Shown: positions 1-8,856 of the stretch, one piece after another
How positions within the stretch are numbered: position 1 is the stretch's first letter
Layout: the number at the start of each line of letters is the position of its first letter
Origin: Lachnospiraceae bacterium
GTDB lineage: Bacteria; Bacillota; Clostridia; Lachnospirales; Lachnospiraceae
Assembly: GCA_022781925.1 (NCBI GenBank)
Contig: JALESO010000012.1
Location: 1 to 64,000, forward strand
Length of the DNA: 64,000 nucleotides
Reading direction: 5' to 3'
The notes under the pieces: generated by a model
What the model was told of the DNA's origin: nothing
Database searches by the model: none
The model's input: only the letters and a program-made list of their open reading frames with translations
Position numbers and translations under genes: made by a program

Positions 1-801
1 GGTGAAGTATTACTGCTTGATGTAACTCCGCTTTCCTTATCCATCGAGACAATGGGTGGTGTAGCTACAAGACTGATCGAGAGAAATACAACAATCCCGA
101 CCAGAAAGAGCCAGATCTTCTCCACAGCAGCAGATAACCAGACTGCCGTAGATATCAACGTAGTACAGGGTGAGCGTCAGTTCGCTAGAGATAATAAATC
201 CCTTGGACAGTTCCGTCTGGATGGAATCCCGCCAGCACGTCGTGGTGTTCCGCAGATCGAGGTTACATTCGATATCGATGCAAACGGTATTGTAAACGTA
301 TCCGCAAAAGACCTTGGAACAGGCAAAGAGCAGCATATCACAATCACAGCAGGATCCAACATGTCTGATGACGAGATCGATAAAGCTGTAAAAGAAGCTG
401 CAGAGTTCGAGGCTCAGGATAAGAAGAGAAAAGAAGCAATCGATACAAGAAACGATGCTGATTCCTTCGTATTCCAGACAGAGAAAGCACTTGAGGAAGT
501 TGGATCAGGTATTTCTGATGCTGAGAAAGCACCGGTACAGGCAGATTTGGATGCATTAAAAGCACTCCTTGAGGCTCATCCGGAAGCTGACAAGATGACA
601 GATGCAGAGTTAGATGAGATGAAAGCTGCAAAAGAGAAACTGATGACAAGCGCTCAGCAGGTATTTGCTAAAATGTATGAGCAGGCACAGGCAGCACAGG
701 GTGCAGCAGGCGCAGGCCCGGACATGAACGCAGGTGCCGGTCAGCAGACAGCAGGCGGCGCAGATGACGATGTTGTAGACGCTGATTACAAAGAGGTTTA
801 A
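1..801 (+). CDS. dnaK: Chaperone DnaK (Hsp70), C-terminal part
   Basis: The reading frame is open from the first base, so the N-terminal ATPase domain lies outside the window; 266 residues are present. It begins at the beta-sandwich substrate-binding domain, with the [14 protein letters not shown] motif that follows the interdomain linker, continues into the helical lid (about residues 120-210), and ends in a Gly/Ala/Gln-rich tail with an acidic VVDADYKEV terminus typical of bacterial DnaK. It binds exposed hydrophobic peptides and works with DnaJ and GrpE. dnaJ follows after 166 bp, with a hairpin between them. Identification is secure; only completeness is missing. Confidence 0.97.
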   Translation, partial: GEVLLLDVTPLSLSIETMGGVATRLIERNTTIPTRKSQIFSTAADNQTAVDINVVQGERQFARDNKSLGQFRLDGIPPARRGVPQIEVTFDIDANGIVNVSAKDLGTGKEQHITITAGSNMSDDEIDKAVKEAAEFEAQDKKRKEAIDTRNDADSFVFQTEKALEEVGSGISDAEKAPVQADLDALKALLEAHPEADKMTDAELDEMKAAKEKLMTSAQQVFAKMYEQAQAAQGAAGAGPDMNAGAGQQTAGGADDDVVDADYKEV

Positions 802-854
802 TCAGAGGTGAAACGCATGCGGTTCATCGCAGTAAATGCAAATTGATAAATAAC

Positions 855-889
855 GCACCAGAGGGCGGAATGCCTTCTGGTGCATTGTT
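855..889 (+). terminator. Hairpin between dnaK and dnaJ
   Basis: The arms GCACCAGAGGGC (855-866) and GCCTTCTGGTGC (872-883) pair with one G-T wobble around a 5-nt loop. The tract that follows (ATTGTTGGATT) is only moderately T-rich, so this may be a partial terminator or an RNA-stabilising hairpin that lowers dnaJ expression relative to dnaK. Confidence 0.6.
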
Positions 890-967
890 GGATTAATCTC
901 AGCCGGTGTTTGACTGCGGGGTGAGACGAGAAGATACAAGAATAAACATAAGGGATGGAGTTCAGAT

Positions 968-2128
968 ATGGCAGAACAGAAAAGGGATTATTATGAGGTG
1001 CTGGGTGTAGACCGTAGCGCAGATGATGCCACAATTAAAAAGGCATACCGTCAGTTAGCCAAAAAATATCATCCGGATGCAAACCCGGGAGACAAAGAGG
1101 CAGAAGCAAAATTCAAAGAGGCTTCTGAGGCTTATGCGGTATTAAGTGATTCAGAGAAGAGAAGACAGTATGATCAGTTCGGTCACGCTGCATTTGACGG
1201 CGGAGCAGGAGCCGGTGGATTCGATTTCTCAGGCATGGATTTCGGAGACATATTTGGTGATATTTTCGGCGATTTCTTTGGCGGCGGTTCCAGAAGAGGC
1301 GCATCTAATGGTCCGATGAAAGGTGCTAACTTAAGAACCAGTGTCCGCATCACTTTTGAGGAAGCAGTGTTTGGATGTGAGAAAGAGATCGATATGGTAC
1401 TGAAGGATGCGTGTACGACCTGTGGCGGAACAGGTGCAAAACCGGGTACTTCTTCGGAGACCTGTACAAAATGTGGCGGAAAAGGTAAAGTCGTATTTTC
1501 CCAGCAGTCTCTGTTCGGCATGGTCCAGAACGTTCAGACCTGTCCGGAGTGTAACGGATCCGGCAAGATCATCAAAGATAAATGTACAACCTGTCGCGGA
1601 ACCGGTTATACTTCCAGCAGAAAGAAGATCAAAGTGTCTATTCCTGCCGGAATTGATAATGGTCAGAGTGTCCGCATCCGTGAGAAAGGGGAGCCGGGTG
1701 TCAATGGCGGACCGCGTGGCGATCTGCTGGTAGAGGTTATCGTATCCTCACATCCGATTTTCCAGCGTCAGGATATGAATATTTATTCTACTGCACCGAT
1801 TTCCTTTGCACAGGCGGTATTAGGCGGTGAGACAAGAATCAGCACGGTAGATGGTGATGTACTCTATGAAGTAAAACCGGGTACTCAGACCGATACAAGA
1901 ATCCGTCTGAAAGGCAAAGGAGTTCCGTCTCTGCGTAATAAAAATATCCGTGGTGATCAGTATGTTACCCTGGTGGTACAGGTACCGACCTCTTTAAGCC
2001 CGGAGGCAAAAGAGGCACTGCGCAAATTTGATGAATTATCCGGAGATACACTTCATACAGCTGCTGAAGAAGGTGTAAAACAGGAGAAACATCATAAAAA
2101 GAGAGGATTCTTTAAAAAAGAAGATTAA
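968..2128 (+). CDS. dnaJ: Chaperone DnaJ (Hsp40)
   Basis: 386 residues, the usual length for full DnaJ. The N-terminal J domain (residues 1-70) carries the HPD motif (YHPDANPG) that stimulates DnaK ATPase. It is followed by a Gly/Phe-rich linker with [14 protein letters not shown]. The zinc-finger region has four CxxCxGxG-type repeats ([32 protein letters not shown]). The C-terminal peptide-binding domains follow, and the protein ends in a basic [10 protein letters not shown] tail. The ATG start is preceded by GGATGGAG. The co-chaperone acts in the cytosol with the upstream dnaK product. Confidence 0.97.
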   Translation: MAEQKRDYYEVLGVDRSADDATIKKAYRQLAKKYHPDANPGDKEAEAKFKEASEAYAVLSDSEKRRQYDQFGHAAFDGGAGAGGFDFSGMDFGDIFGDIFGDFFGGGSRRGASNGPMKGANLRTSVRITFEEAVFGCEKEIDMVLKDACTTCGGTGAKPGTSSETCTKCGGKGKVVFSQQSLFGMVQNVQTCPECNGSGKIIKDKCTTCRGTGYTSSRKKIKVSIPAGIDNGQSVRIREKGEPGVNGGPRGDLLVEVIVSSHPIFQRQDMNIYSTAPISFAQAVLGGETRISTVDGDVLYEVKPGTQTDTRIRLKGKGVPSLRNKNIRGDQYVTLVVQVPTSLSPEAKEALRKFDELSGDTLHTAAEEGVKQEKHHKKRGFFKKED

Positions 2129-2141
2129 TATAGGATTACGG

Positions 2142-3851
2142 ATGTATAATAAAACAGATTTAAAAAATAAATTAGAATCAATTCATCGAAAAAGTTATCC
2201 GGCATATAAGTCACTGAGGGGAAGTTATACCTTCGGTGACTTTGTGCTGTCTATTGATCATGTACAGGGGGATCCCTTTGCGGCACCCTCTTCCCTGCAT
2301 GTGGAACTTTCGCTGGTAAAGGCGGGATTCCCGGAGAAATATTTTACAGAAAGACATACAAAAACGGCACTGGAAGACCGGATCTTACGCAGATTTTCCC
2401 GGGAGTTGGATCAGTACAGTTTTAAGGCAAAAGGATCCGGAAAAAGCGGGCTGATCTCCACCAGCAGACCGGGACCGGAGATCATGCGCCGGACAGCCGT
2501 GGAATTTACTGACAAATCACTCATCCTGCGTTTTGAAGTGGGATTTCCGGCAAATGGGCGTACCATCAATGCAACGGAGCTGGAAAAAATTTTACTGGAG
2601 TTTCTGCCACAGATCGTGAAAAAGTGCCTGTTTTACAAGGCATGGGATAAAGCAGAGATTCAGGTCACTTATGAACTGGCAGAAAATCAGCAGCGGATCC
2701 GTGAAGTATTGGAAGAACGAAACCTGGTGGCTTTCTGCGCAAACGGAAGTATACTGCCGAGAAAGAGCGGCGTGTCCAGTCAGCCGTTAAAGGGCGCAGT
2801 GGCATTTGAATCGCCAAAGAGTATGGAGATTTCCATAGATCTGCCCTTTGGAGGCAGGATCTGCGGTATGGGAATCCCGGAAGGTGTGACACTGATCATC
2901 GGCGGAGGCTATCATGGAAAGTCCACGTTACTGCAGGCGTTGGAACAGGGTGTATATGACCATGTGAAAGGTGACGGCAGAGAATATGTCATTACCAGAG
3001 CAAATGCGCTAAAGCTGCGGGCAGAAGACGGCCGTGCAGTGTCTGAACTGGATCTGTCCCTGTTTATCCATGATCTGCCAAATGGAAAAGATACGCACTG
3101 TTTTTCCACGGAGGATGCCAGTGGAAGTACCTCGCAGGCGGCAGGTGTCATGGAAGGAATCGAAGCGGGAACCAGTTGTTTTCTGATCGATGAGGATACT
3201 TCCGCAACGAATTTCCTTGTGCGGGATGCTTTTATGCAGCGTGTGGTCAGCGGAGAGCAGGAGCCGATCACACCGTTTATCGCAAGAGTACGGGATCTGT
3301 ATGAGAAGGCAGGCATTTCCACGATTCTGGTTGCGGGCAGCAGTGGTGCTTTTTCCCATGTGGCTGATACGATCATTCAGATGGATGCTTACCGCCCGAA
3401 GGATGTGAAAGCAAAAGTACAGGCATTGCTGCCGGAATATCCGTCAGTGGACTTTAAGAACAATGCAGAACCGTTTGTGCTTCCAACAAAGAAACGGATG
3501 TTTGTCATGGAGCGAAGGGCAAAGCGGCATGGCAGAGGTGACCGGGAGGAACGCATCAAGACAAAAGTGATGGGAACCGATGGCTTTTCCATAGATCACA
3601 ATCTGGTGGATCTGCGGTATGTGGAACAGCTGATCGATACGGAACAGACAGCGGCTCTGGCGGCAATCCTGAAATATATCGTGAAAAAGGGTTCCGTTTC
3701 TGTATCGATGCAGGATCTGGCTGCGGAAATCTGTGGACTGCTTGAGAAAAAAGGAATGGCAGCTTTTGTGGATGGAACCCTTTCCTGTGGGTATGCATAC
3801 CCGCGAAAAGAAGAAATTTTCATGATGCTGGATCGCTTCCGCAGAGAATAA
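2142..3851 (+). CDS. ABC-class predicted ATPase (PF09818-type)
   Basis: 569 residues. A P-loop GGGYHGKSTLL lies near residue 255, and a SCFLIDEDTSATNFL stretch near residue 350 looks like Walker B plus switch. There are no membrane segments and no ABC transporter signature of the usual kind. The size and motif order match the 'predicted ATPase of the ABC class' family, which has no settled function (recognised from memory, not searched). The gene starts 13 bp after dnaJ, so it is probably read from the same transcript. The ATG start follows AGGATTACGG. Function unknown; a nucleic-acid or RNA-related role is possible but not shown here. Confidence 0.8.
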   Translation: MYNKTDLKNKLESIHRKSYPAYKSLRGSYTFGDFVLSIDHVQGDPFAAPSSLHVELSLVKAGFPEKYFTERHTKTALEDRILRRFSRELDQYSFKAKGSGKSGLISTSRPGPEIMRRTAVEFTDKSLILRFEVGFPANGRTINATELEKILLEFLPQIVKKCLFYKAWDKAEIQVTYELAENQQRIREVLEERNLVAFCANGSILPRKSGVSSQPLKGAVAFESPKSMEISIDLPFGGRICGMGIPEGVTLIIGGGYHGKSTLLQALEQGVYDHVKGDGREYVITRANALKLRAEDGRAVSELDLSLFIHDLPNGKDTHCFSTEDASGSTSQAAGVMEGIEAGTSCFLIDEDTSATNFLVRDAFMQRVVSGEQEPITPFIARVRDLYEKAGISTILVAGSSGAFSHVADTIIQMDAYRPKDVKAKVQALLPEYPSVDFKNNAEPFVLPTKKRMFVMERRAKRHGRGDREERIKTKVMGTDGFSIDHNLVDLRYVEQLIDTEQTAALAAILKYIVKKGSVSVSMQDLAAEICGLLEKKGMAAFVDGTLSCGYAYPRKEEIFMMLDRFRRE

Positions 3852-3864
3852 AACAAAAAAACTC

Positions 3865-3897
3865 TTGTCGAATGACAGCCTTATAGGTTAATATAAT
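3865..3897 (+). promoter_or_regulatory. Sigma-70 type promoter for the structured RNA
   Basis: TTGTCG (3865-3870) is separated by 18 bp from TAATAT (3889-3894). A perfect TATAAT (3892-3897) overlaps it but would need a 21-bp spacer. Either -10 predicts a start at about 3900-3904, where the first hairpin of the downstream RNA begins. Confidence 0.55.
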
Positions 3898-3899
3898 TC

Positions 3900-4130
3900 A
3901 AGAATGCTTTCGGTATTCTTGTTGCGAGATGCACATCATGCAATGCATGATATATTCATTTGTGCATCTCTGCAATCCACCGGAGGTTATGTCAGATGAG
4001 AGATGGGGTTATCTCTCACCTGACATATCTATGCATTGATGAGTCCTGTTTCTTACGAGATTTGAAAGAAAGATCGTAGGATTTCAGGACTAATCGGCAT
4101 GTTCGGAACTAAGAGGCTGTGCAACAATTC
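3900..4130 (+). ncRNA. Probable structured RNA of about 230 nt, or long prmA leader
   Basis: This fills most of the 370-bp gap before prmA, which has no credible ORF. Several paired elements can be read directly. A small hairpin is AAGAAT/ATTCTT (3900-3920). Arm 1 is GAGATGCACA (3926-3935) with TGTGCATCTC (3961-3970), with an inner ATCATGCA/TGCATGAT stem. Arm 2 is ATGTCAG-A-TGAGAGAT (3989-4004) with ATCTCTCA-C-CTGACAT (4011-4026). Arm 3 is AGTCCTG (4042-4048) with CAGGACT (4085-4091), extended by TCTTACGA/TCGTAGGA. An outer helix TTGTTGC (3919-3925) with GCAACAA (4121-4127) closes the three arms. A promoter lies immediately upstream. I do not recognise the family; known Clostridia RNAs should be tested. 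No clear terminator precedes prmA, so it could also be a cis-acting leader. Confidence 0.6.
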
Positions 4131-4221
4131 TGAGAAAGTAAGAATCGTTTACATTGATCAGAAATGGGTACGAAATCTCATGTGCGTTTAGCTTAAATAA
4201 TTGTATGGAGGAATATGTACG

Positions 4222-5172
4222 ATGAAATGGGATAAATATACGATTGAAACTACCACAGAAGCGGAAGATTATATCAGCAGTACGCTGGCAGATCTTGGCA
4301 TCGAAGGCATCGAGATCGAGGATAATGTACCGTTATCCGAATCCGATACATCCAAGATGTTTATTGATATCCTGCCGGAACTTCCGCCGGATCAGGGCAT
4401 CGGTTATGTCAGCTTTTATCTGGAAGCTGGGGAAGATCACAGTGAAAAATTAAAAGAAGTGGCAGAAGCGCTGGAAGAAATGCGCAGCTATGTAAATATC
4501 GGAAGCGGTAAGATCACAAGCAGTGAGACAGAGGATATCGACTGGATGAACAACTGGAAAGAATTTTTCCATTCCTTCACCATTGACGATATTCTGATCA
4601 AACCGACCTGGGAAGAACTGGATCAGGCAGATCAGGACAAGATTCTGATCGAGATCGATCCTGGCATTTCCTTTGGAACCGGAAAACACGAGACCACACA
4701 GCTTTGCATCCATCAGCTTCGGAAATATATGAAAGCCGGCGATGAAGTGCTGGATGTGGGATGCGGAAGCGGAATCCTCTCCATTGTCAGCCTGAAACTT
4801 GGTGCGGGCCATCTGACCGGTACGGATATTGACGAGGATTGTATTACTTCTACTTATGAGAATTTTGCGGTAAATCATCTGAGCAGAGAACAGGGTGATT
4901 TTTATGTGGGAAACCTGATCGATGATACCGAACTTCAGGAAAAAGTCGGCACAGAGAAATATGATGTGGTTGTGGCCAATATTCTGGCTGACGTTATCAT
5001 TCCGATGGCACCGGTGATACCGGCCCGCCTGAAAAAAGACGGTGTGTTCATTACTTCCGGAATCATTGATTTCAAAGAGAACGAAGTAAGGGAAGCCATT
5101 GAAAAAGCCGGTATGACAGTTCTGGAAGTGACACATCAGGGTGAATGGGTCAGCATCACAGCGAGGAAATAG
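4222..5172 (+). CDS. prmA: Ribosomal protein L11 methyltransferase
   Basis: 316 residues. The class I SAM-binding motif LDVGCGSGILSI lies near residue 180, preceded by the family motif FGTGKHETTQLC, with VVANILADVI (the NxxA-type post-motif) near residue 255. It trimethylates ribosomal protein L11. I chose ATG 4222 (MKWDKYTIE) because GGAGGA at 4207-4212 sits 9 nt before it; an upstream in-frame TTG at 4201 would precede that site. rsmE starts 2 nt after the stop, so the two are translationally linked. A prmA-rsmE pair behind dnaK-dnaJ is common in Clostridia. Confidence 0.95.
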   Translation: MKWDKYTIETTTEAEDYISSTLADLGIEGIEIEDNVPLSESDTSKMFIDILPELPPDQGIGYVSFYLEAGEDHSEKLKEVAEALEEMRSYVNIGSGKITSSETEDIDWMNNWKEFFHSFTIDDILIKPTWEELDQADQDKILIEIDPGISFGTGKHETTQLCIHQLRKYMKAGDEVLDVGCGSGILSIVSLKLGAGHLTGTDIDEDCITSTYENFAVNHLSREQGDFYVGNLIDDTELQEKVGTEKYDVVVANILADVIIPMAPVIPARLKKDGVFITSGIIDFKENEVREAIEKAGMTVLEVTHQGEWVSITARK

Positions 5173-5174
5173 GC

Positions 5175-5924
5175 ATGTATCAGTTTTTTGTGGATGATTG
5201 CCAGATCGGCAAAGAATATGTGACCATCACCGGAAGTGATGTCAACCATATCAAAAATGTACTGCGGATGCGCCCTGGGGAAAAAATCCGGGTCAGCAGC
5301 AGTTCCAGAGATATGTTCTGTGAGATTGCGGAACTGACAGATGAATTTGTACAGGCGGATATTCTGGATGAGGAAGCACCGGATACAGAACTTCCGTCAC
5401 AGATCTATCTGTTTCAGGGATTGCCAAAGGGCGACCGTATGGAGTATATCATTCAGAAATCGGTGGAACTTGGCGTACATGAGATCATTCCGGTGGCGAT
5501 GAAATACTGCGTAGTCAAACTGGATGCGAAAAAAGCAGGTAACAAGGTGAAACGCTGGCAGGCCATCAGCGAGAGTGCGGCAAAACAGTCCAAGCGCAGC
5601 AAAATTCCGGAAGTGCATACGGTAATGAGCTTTAAAGAAGCGGTAGCGTACGCAAAACAGCAGGATATGATCCTGGTGCCTTACGAAAATGAACGTGGAA
5701 TGGAAGCAACCAGAGAGGCACTGAAAAAGGTAAAACCGGGACAGTCCATCAGTGTGTTTATCGGTCCGGAGGGCGGATTTTCCGAGGAAGAGATCGATAC
5801 GTTACGACAGGATGCCGAGGTGCTTTCCCTTGGAAAACGGATCCTGCGCACGGATACGGCGGCAATCTGTACCATGTCCATGCTGATGCTGGAACTGGAA
5901 GAAAAAACGGAGGGAGAATGCTGA
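5175..5924 (+). CDS. rsmE: 16S rRNA (uracil-1498-N3)-methyltransferase
   Basis: 249 residues of the SPOUT (trefoil-knot) methyltransferase family. The C-terminal knot motifs IGPEGGFSEEEI (about residues 195-206) and LGKRILRTDTAAI (about 218-230), characteristic of RsmE, are intact; the N-terminal part is the PUA-like RNA-binding domain. It methylates U1498 of 16S rRNA. ATG 5175 is preceded by GAGG at 5163-5166. The stop lies at the very start of the next gene. Confidence 0.95.
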   Translation: MYQFFVDDCQIGKEYVTITGSDVNHIKNVLRMRPGEKIRVSSSSRDMFCEIAELTDEFVQADILDEEAPDTELPSQIYLFQGLPKGDRMEYIIQKSVELGVHEIIPVAMKYCVVKLDAKKAGNKVKRWQAISESAAKQSKRSKIPEVHTVMSFKEAVAYAKQQDMILVPYENERGMEATREALKKVKPGQSISVFIGPEGGFSEEEIDTLRQDAEVLSLGKRILRTDTAAICTMSMLMLELEEKTEGEC

Positions 5925-5926
5925 CA

Positions 5927-7081
5927 ATGGAAGCATATCTGGATAATTCAGCCACCACGAGATGTTCGGAGGCGGCAAAAAACAAAATGGTGGAAGCGCT
6001 GACGGTGGACTTCGGAAATCCGTCCTCCATGCATATGAAAGGCGTGGAAGCGGAAAAATATGTCAAAGAAGCAGCCACAGCCATCGCAAAGACACTGCGT
6101 TGTCAGGAAAAAGAGATTGTGTTTACTTCCGGTGGTACAGAATCTAACAATCTGGCGATTATCGGAACCGCTCTGGCAAACCAGCGGGCGGGCAGACATA
6201 TCATTACCACCAGTGTGGAACATGCATCGGTCAAAAATACCATGCGTTTTCTGGAGGAAGAAGGATTTGAGATCACGTATCTTCCGGTGGATGCCAACGG
6301 AGAAATTTCCCCGGAACGGTTAAAACAGGAACTGAGGGAAGACACAATCCTTGTCTCCATGATGATGGTAAACAATGAGATGGGCGCGTTAGAACCTGTG
6401 GAAGAAGCAGGAAAACTGATTAAGGAATATAATCCGGCCATCGTGTTCCATGTGGATGCGATCCAGGCTTACGGAAAGTTTCAGATCATTCCGAAACGGA
6501 TGCACATTGATCTGCTTTCTGTCAGTGGTCACAAGATTCACGGACCGAAGGGCGTCGGATTCTTATATATCAAAGACAAGACAAAGATCCGCCCGATCTC
6601 CTTTGGCGGAGATCAGCAGAAGGGTATGCGTTCCGGAACCATCAATGTACCGGGCATTGCAGGACTTGGCGTGGCAGCCACAGAAGCCTATGCGCATCTG
6701 GAGGAAAATGCAGAGCATCTGTATGAACTGAAAGCGTATTTTGCAGAGAAGCTGCAGCAGCTTGAAGATGTGACCATCAATGGAAAGACGGAACATGACA
6801 GTGCACCGCAGATCGTCAGTGCAAGTTTCCTGGGCGTGCGTTCGGAAGTGCTGTTACATTCCCTGGAGGACCGCAATATTTACGTGTCAGCGGGAAGCGC
6901 ATGTTCTTCCAATCATCCGTCACAGTCCAGCACACTGCTGAATATCGGACTGGATCATGCACATCAGGAATCCACGCTGCGGTTCAGTTTCTGTCCGGAG
7001 ACGACAAAGGAAGAATTAGATTATACTTACAGCGTTCTGGAAGAACTGCTTCCGATGCTACGCAGATATAGAAGACATTAA
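5927..7081 (+). CDS. Cysteine desulfurase (NifS/IscS family)
   Basis: 384 residues. This PLP-dependent enzyme removes sulfur from cysteine as a persulfide. The PLP lysine is in VSGHKIHGPKG (near residue 203), and the mobile catalytic cysteine is in SAGSACSSNHPSQSS (near residue 325). An alternative ATG at 5918 would overlap the rsmE stop; ATG 5927 has the better spacing from GGAGGGAG. thiI follows after 108 bp. Because that ThiI lacks a rhodanese domain, this desulfurase is its likely sulfur donor, as B. subtilis NifZ is for ThiI. Confidence 0.93.
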   Translation: MEAYLDNSATTRCSEAAKNKMVEALTVDFGNPSSMHMKGVEAEKYVKEAATAIAKTLRCQEKEIVFTSGGTESNNLAIIGTALANQRAGRHIITTSVEHASVKNTMRFLEEEGFEITYLPVDANGEISPERLKQELREDTILVSMMMVNNEMGALEPVEEAGKLIKEYNPAIVFHVDAIQAYGKFQIIPKRMHIDLLSVSGHKIHGPKGVGFLYIKDKTKIRPISFGGDQQKGMRSGTINVPGIAGLGVAATEAYAHLEENAEHLYELKAYFAEKLQQLEDVTINGKTEHDSAPQIVSASFLGVRSEVLLHSLEDRNIYVSAGSACSSNHPSQSSTLLNIGLDHAHQESTLRFSFCPETTKEELDYTYSVLEELLPMLRRYRRH

Positions 7082-7189
7082 AATGTTACAACGAGATTTT
7101 CTGCAAATGAGCAAAAGGTATACTTTGAATCAGAACATAATTGCAGAATAAGTACGAGTGAAAATATTGGAGAGAGGAGAAACAAGTTT

Positions 7190-8377
7190 ATGTTGTTTCA
7201 GTCATTTTTGATCAAATACGGCGAGATCGGTATCAAGGGAAAAAACCGTTACGTGTTTGAAGAAGCGTTAATGAAACAGATCGGACATGCCCTGCAACCG
7301 GTGGAGGGTACCTTTTCCGTATCCAGAGAGCAGGGAAGAATCTATGTAGATGCTGACGGCGATTACGACTACGATGAAGCAGTGCTTGCACTGACAAGAG
7401 TCTTCGGTATCGTAGGCATCTGTCCGTTAGTCAGAGTCGAGGAGAAGGGTTTTGACCAGCTGGCAAAAGATGTATTAAAATATCTGGATGATGTATATTC
7501 GGACAAAAACAAAACATTCAAAGTGGTTTCCAGAAGAGCGCGGAAAAACTTCCCGAAAAACTCCCAGGAGATCAATGCGGATCTGGGTGAGATCATTCTG
7601 GACACTTACCCGGAGATGAAAGTAGATGTTCATCACCCGGATATCATGCTGAATGTGGAGATCCGTTCCCAGGTAAACATCTATTCCATGATCATTCCGG
7701 GACCGGGCGGTATGCCGGTTGGAACAGCCGGAAAGGCAATGCTGCTTCTGTCCGGTGGTATCGACAGCCCGGTAGCAGGTTATATGATCGCAAAACGTGG
7801 TGTTACCATCGAGGCTACTTATTTCCATGCACCGCCTTATACAAGTGAGCGTGCAAAACAGAAAGTCATCGATCTGGCAAGAATCGTGTCCCGTTACAGC
7901 GGTCCAATCAAACTGAATATCGTAAACTTTACTGATATCCAGCTTTACATTTATGACAAATGCCCGCATGATCAGCTGACCATTATCATGCGCCGCTATA
8001 TGATGAAGATCGCAGAACATTTCGCAAATGAGTCCGGATGCCTCGGCCTGATCACCGGTGAGAGTATCGGTCAGGTGGCAAGCCAGACCATGCAGTCACT
8101 GGCAGCAACCAATGCGGTATGTAACATGCCGGTATACCGTCCACTGATCGGTTTTGACAAAAATGATATCATTGCGATTTCTGAAAAAATCGATACCTAC
8201 GAGACATCCATTCAGCCCTTTGAGGACTGCTGTACGATCTTCGTTGCAAAACATCCGGTGACTAAACCGAATCTGAAGAGTATTGAGCGTTCCGAACAGC
8301 ATCTGAATGAGAAGATTGATGAACTGATGCAGACAGCTATTGAGACCACAGAGACCATCACTGTTTGCGAAGAGTAG
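7190..8377 (+). CDS. thiI: tRNA 4-thiouridine synthetase ThiI
   Basis: 395 residues. An N-terminal ferredoxin-like/THUMP region (about 1-165) is followed by the PP-loop adenylation motif LLLSGGIDSPVAGYM (about residue 185), then GLITGESIGQVASQTMQS. It makes s4U at position 8 of tRNAs (and possibly thiazole sulfur), taking sulfur from the adjacent cysteine desulfurase. The protein ends after the PP-loop domain, with no C-terminal rhodanese domain; this is the short Firmicutes form. RBS AGAGGAG lies 7-8 nt before ATG 7190. Confidence 0.95.
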   Translation: MLFQSFLIKYGEIGIKGKNRYVFEEALMKQIGHALQPVEGTFSVSREQGRIYVDADGDYDYDEAVLALTRVFGIVGICPLVRVEEKGFDQLAKDVLKYLDDVYSDKNKTFKVVSRRARKNFPKNSQEINADLGEIILDTYPEMKVDVHHPDIMLNVEIRSQVNIYSMIIPGPGGMPVGTAGKAMLLLSGGIDSPVAGYMIAKRGVTIEATYFHAPPYTSERAKQKVIDLARIVSRYSGPIKLNIVNFTDIQLYIYDKCPHDQLTIIMRRYMMKIAEHFANESGCLGLITGESIGQVASQTMQSLAATNAVCNMPVYRPLIGFDKNDIIAISEKIDTYETSIQPFEDCCTIFVAKHPVTKPNLKSIERSEQHLNEKIDELMQTAIETTETITVCEE

Positions 8378-8445
8378 CAAAATTGATGATTGAATAAGAA
8401 TGGAAAAAGAACGATTCGTATATTGAGGGTTAGAGAAATAAAAGA

Positions 8446-8478
8446 ACCGGGAAAAAATCGCTGGATTTTTTTCCCGGT
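8446..8478. terminator. Bidirectional terminator between thiI and HPr-like gene
   Basis: ACCGGGAAAAAA and TTTTTTCCCGGT pair around a short loop. The A and T runs in the arms give a U-tract on either strand. It lies between convergent genes and can serve both. Confidence 0.8.
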
Positions 8479-8533
8479 ATCTGGTTTTGAAAATAAGTAT
8501 ATTTCATTTTCGTCTGTATGATTTGTATAAAAA

Positions 8534-8767
8534 TTATACAAGATAAGGTTTTAATGCTTCCATGATCTCGCCCATATCTGTATCACCTGCATGGATTGCA
8601 AGGTCGATCGGTTTGGACAGATCAAGACTGAAGATACCCATGATGGATTTTGCATCGATGACATATCTTCCGGAGATCAGATCAAAGTCAAAATTGAACT
8701 GTGTGATCGCATTGACAAAGCTTTTTACCTTATCGATGGAATTTAAAGAAATCTGTACTGTTTTCAT
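8534..8767 (-). CDS. HPr-like protein lacking the phosphorylatable histidine
   Basis: 77 residues on the minus strand, starting at ATG 8767 with GGAGGGCTGG just upstream. The second half, DAKSIMGIFSLDLSKPIDL, matches the region around Ser46 of the sugar phosphotransferase carrier HPr. The N-terminal GLHARPA motif that holds His15 is absent, replaced by SLNSIDKVKSFVNAITQF. It therefore has an HPr fold but should not accept phosphate from Enzyme I. A regulatory, CcpA-binding-like or unrelated role is possible (inference). It is monocistronic and convergent with thiI. Confidence 0.75.
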   Translation of the reverse strand: MKTVQISLNSIDKVKSFVNAITQFNFDFDLISGRYVIDAKSIMGIFSLDLSKPIDLAIHAGDTDMGEIMEALKPYLV

Positions 8768-8856
8768 TTACCAGCCCTCCTGAAATAATGTAGTTTATTC
8801 TATTCAATAGTAACTTTAAATTATAAAAAAGTCAATACAGTATAGGAGTTGAAACA

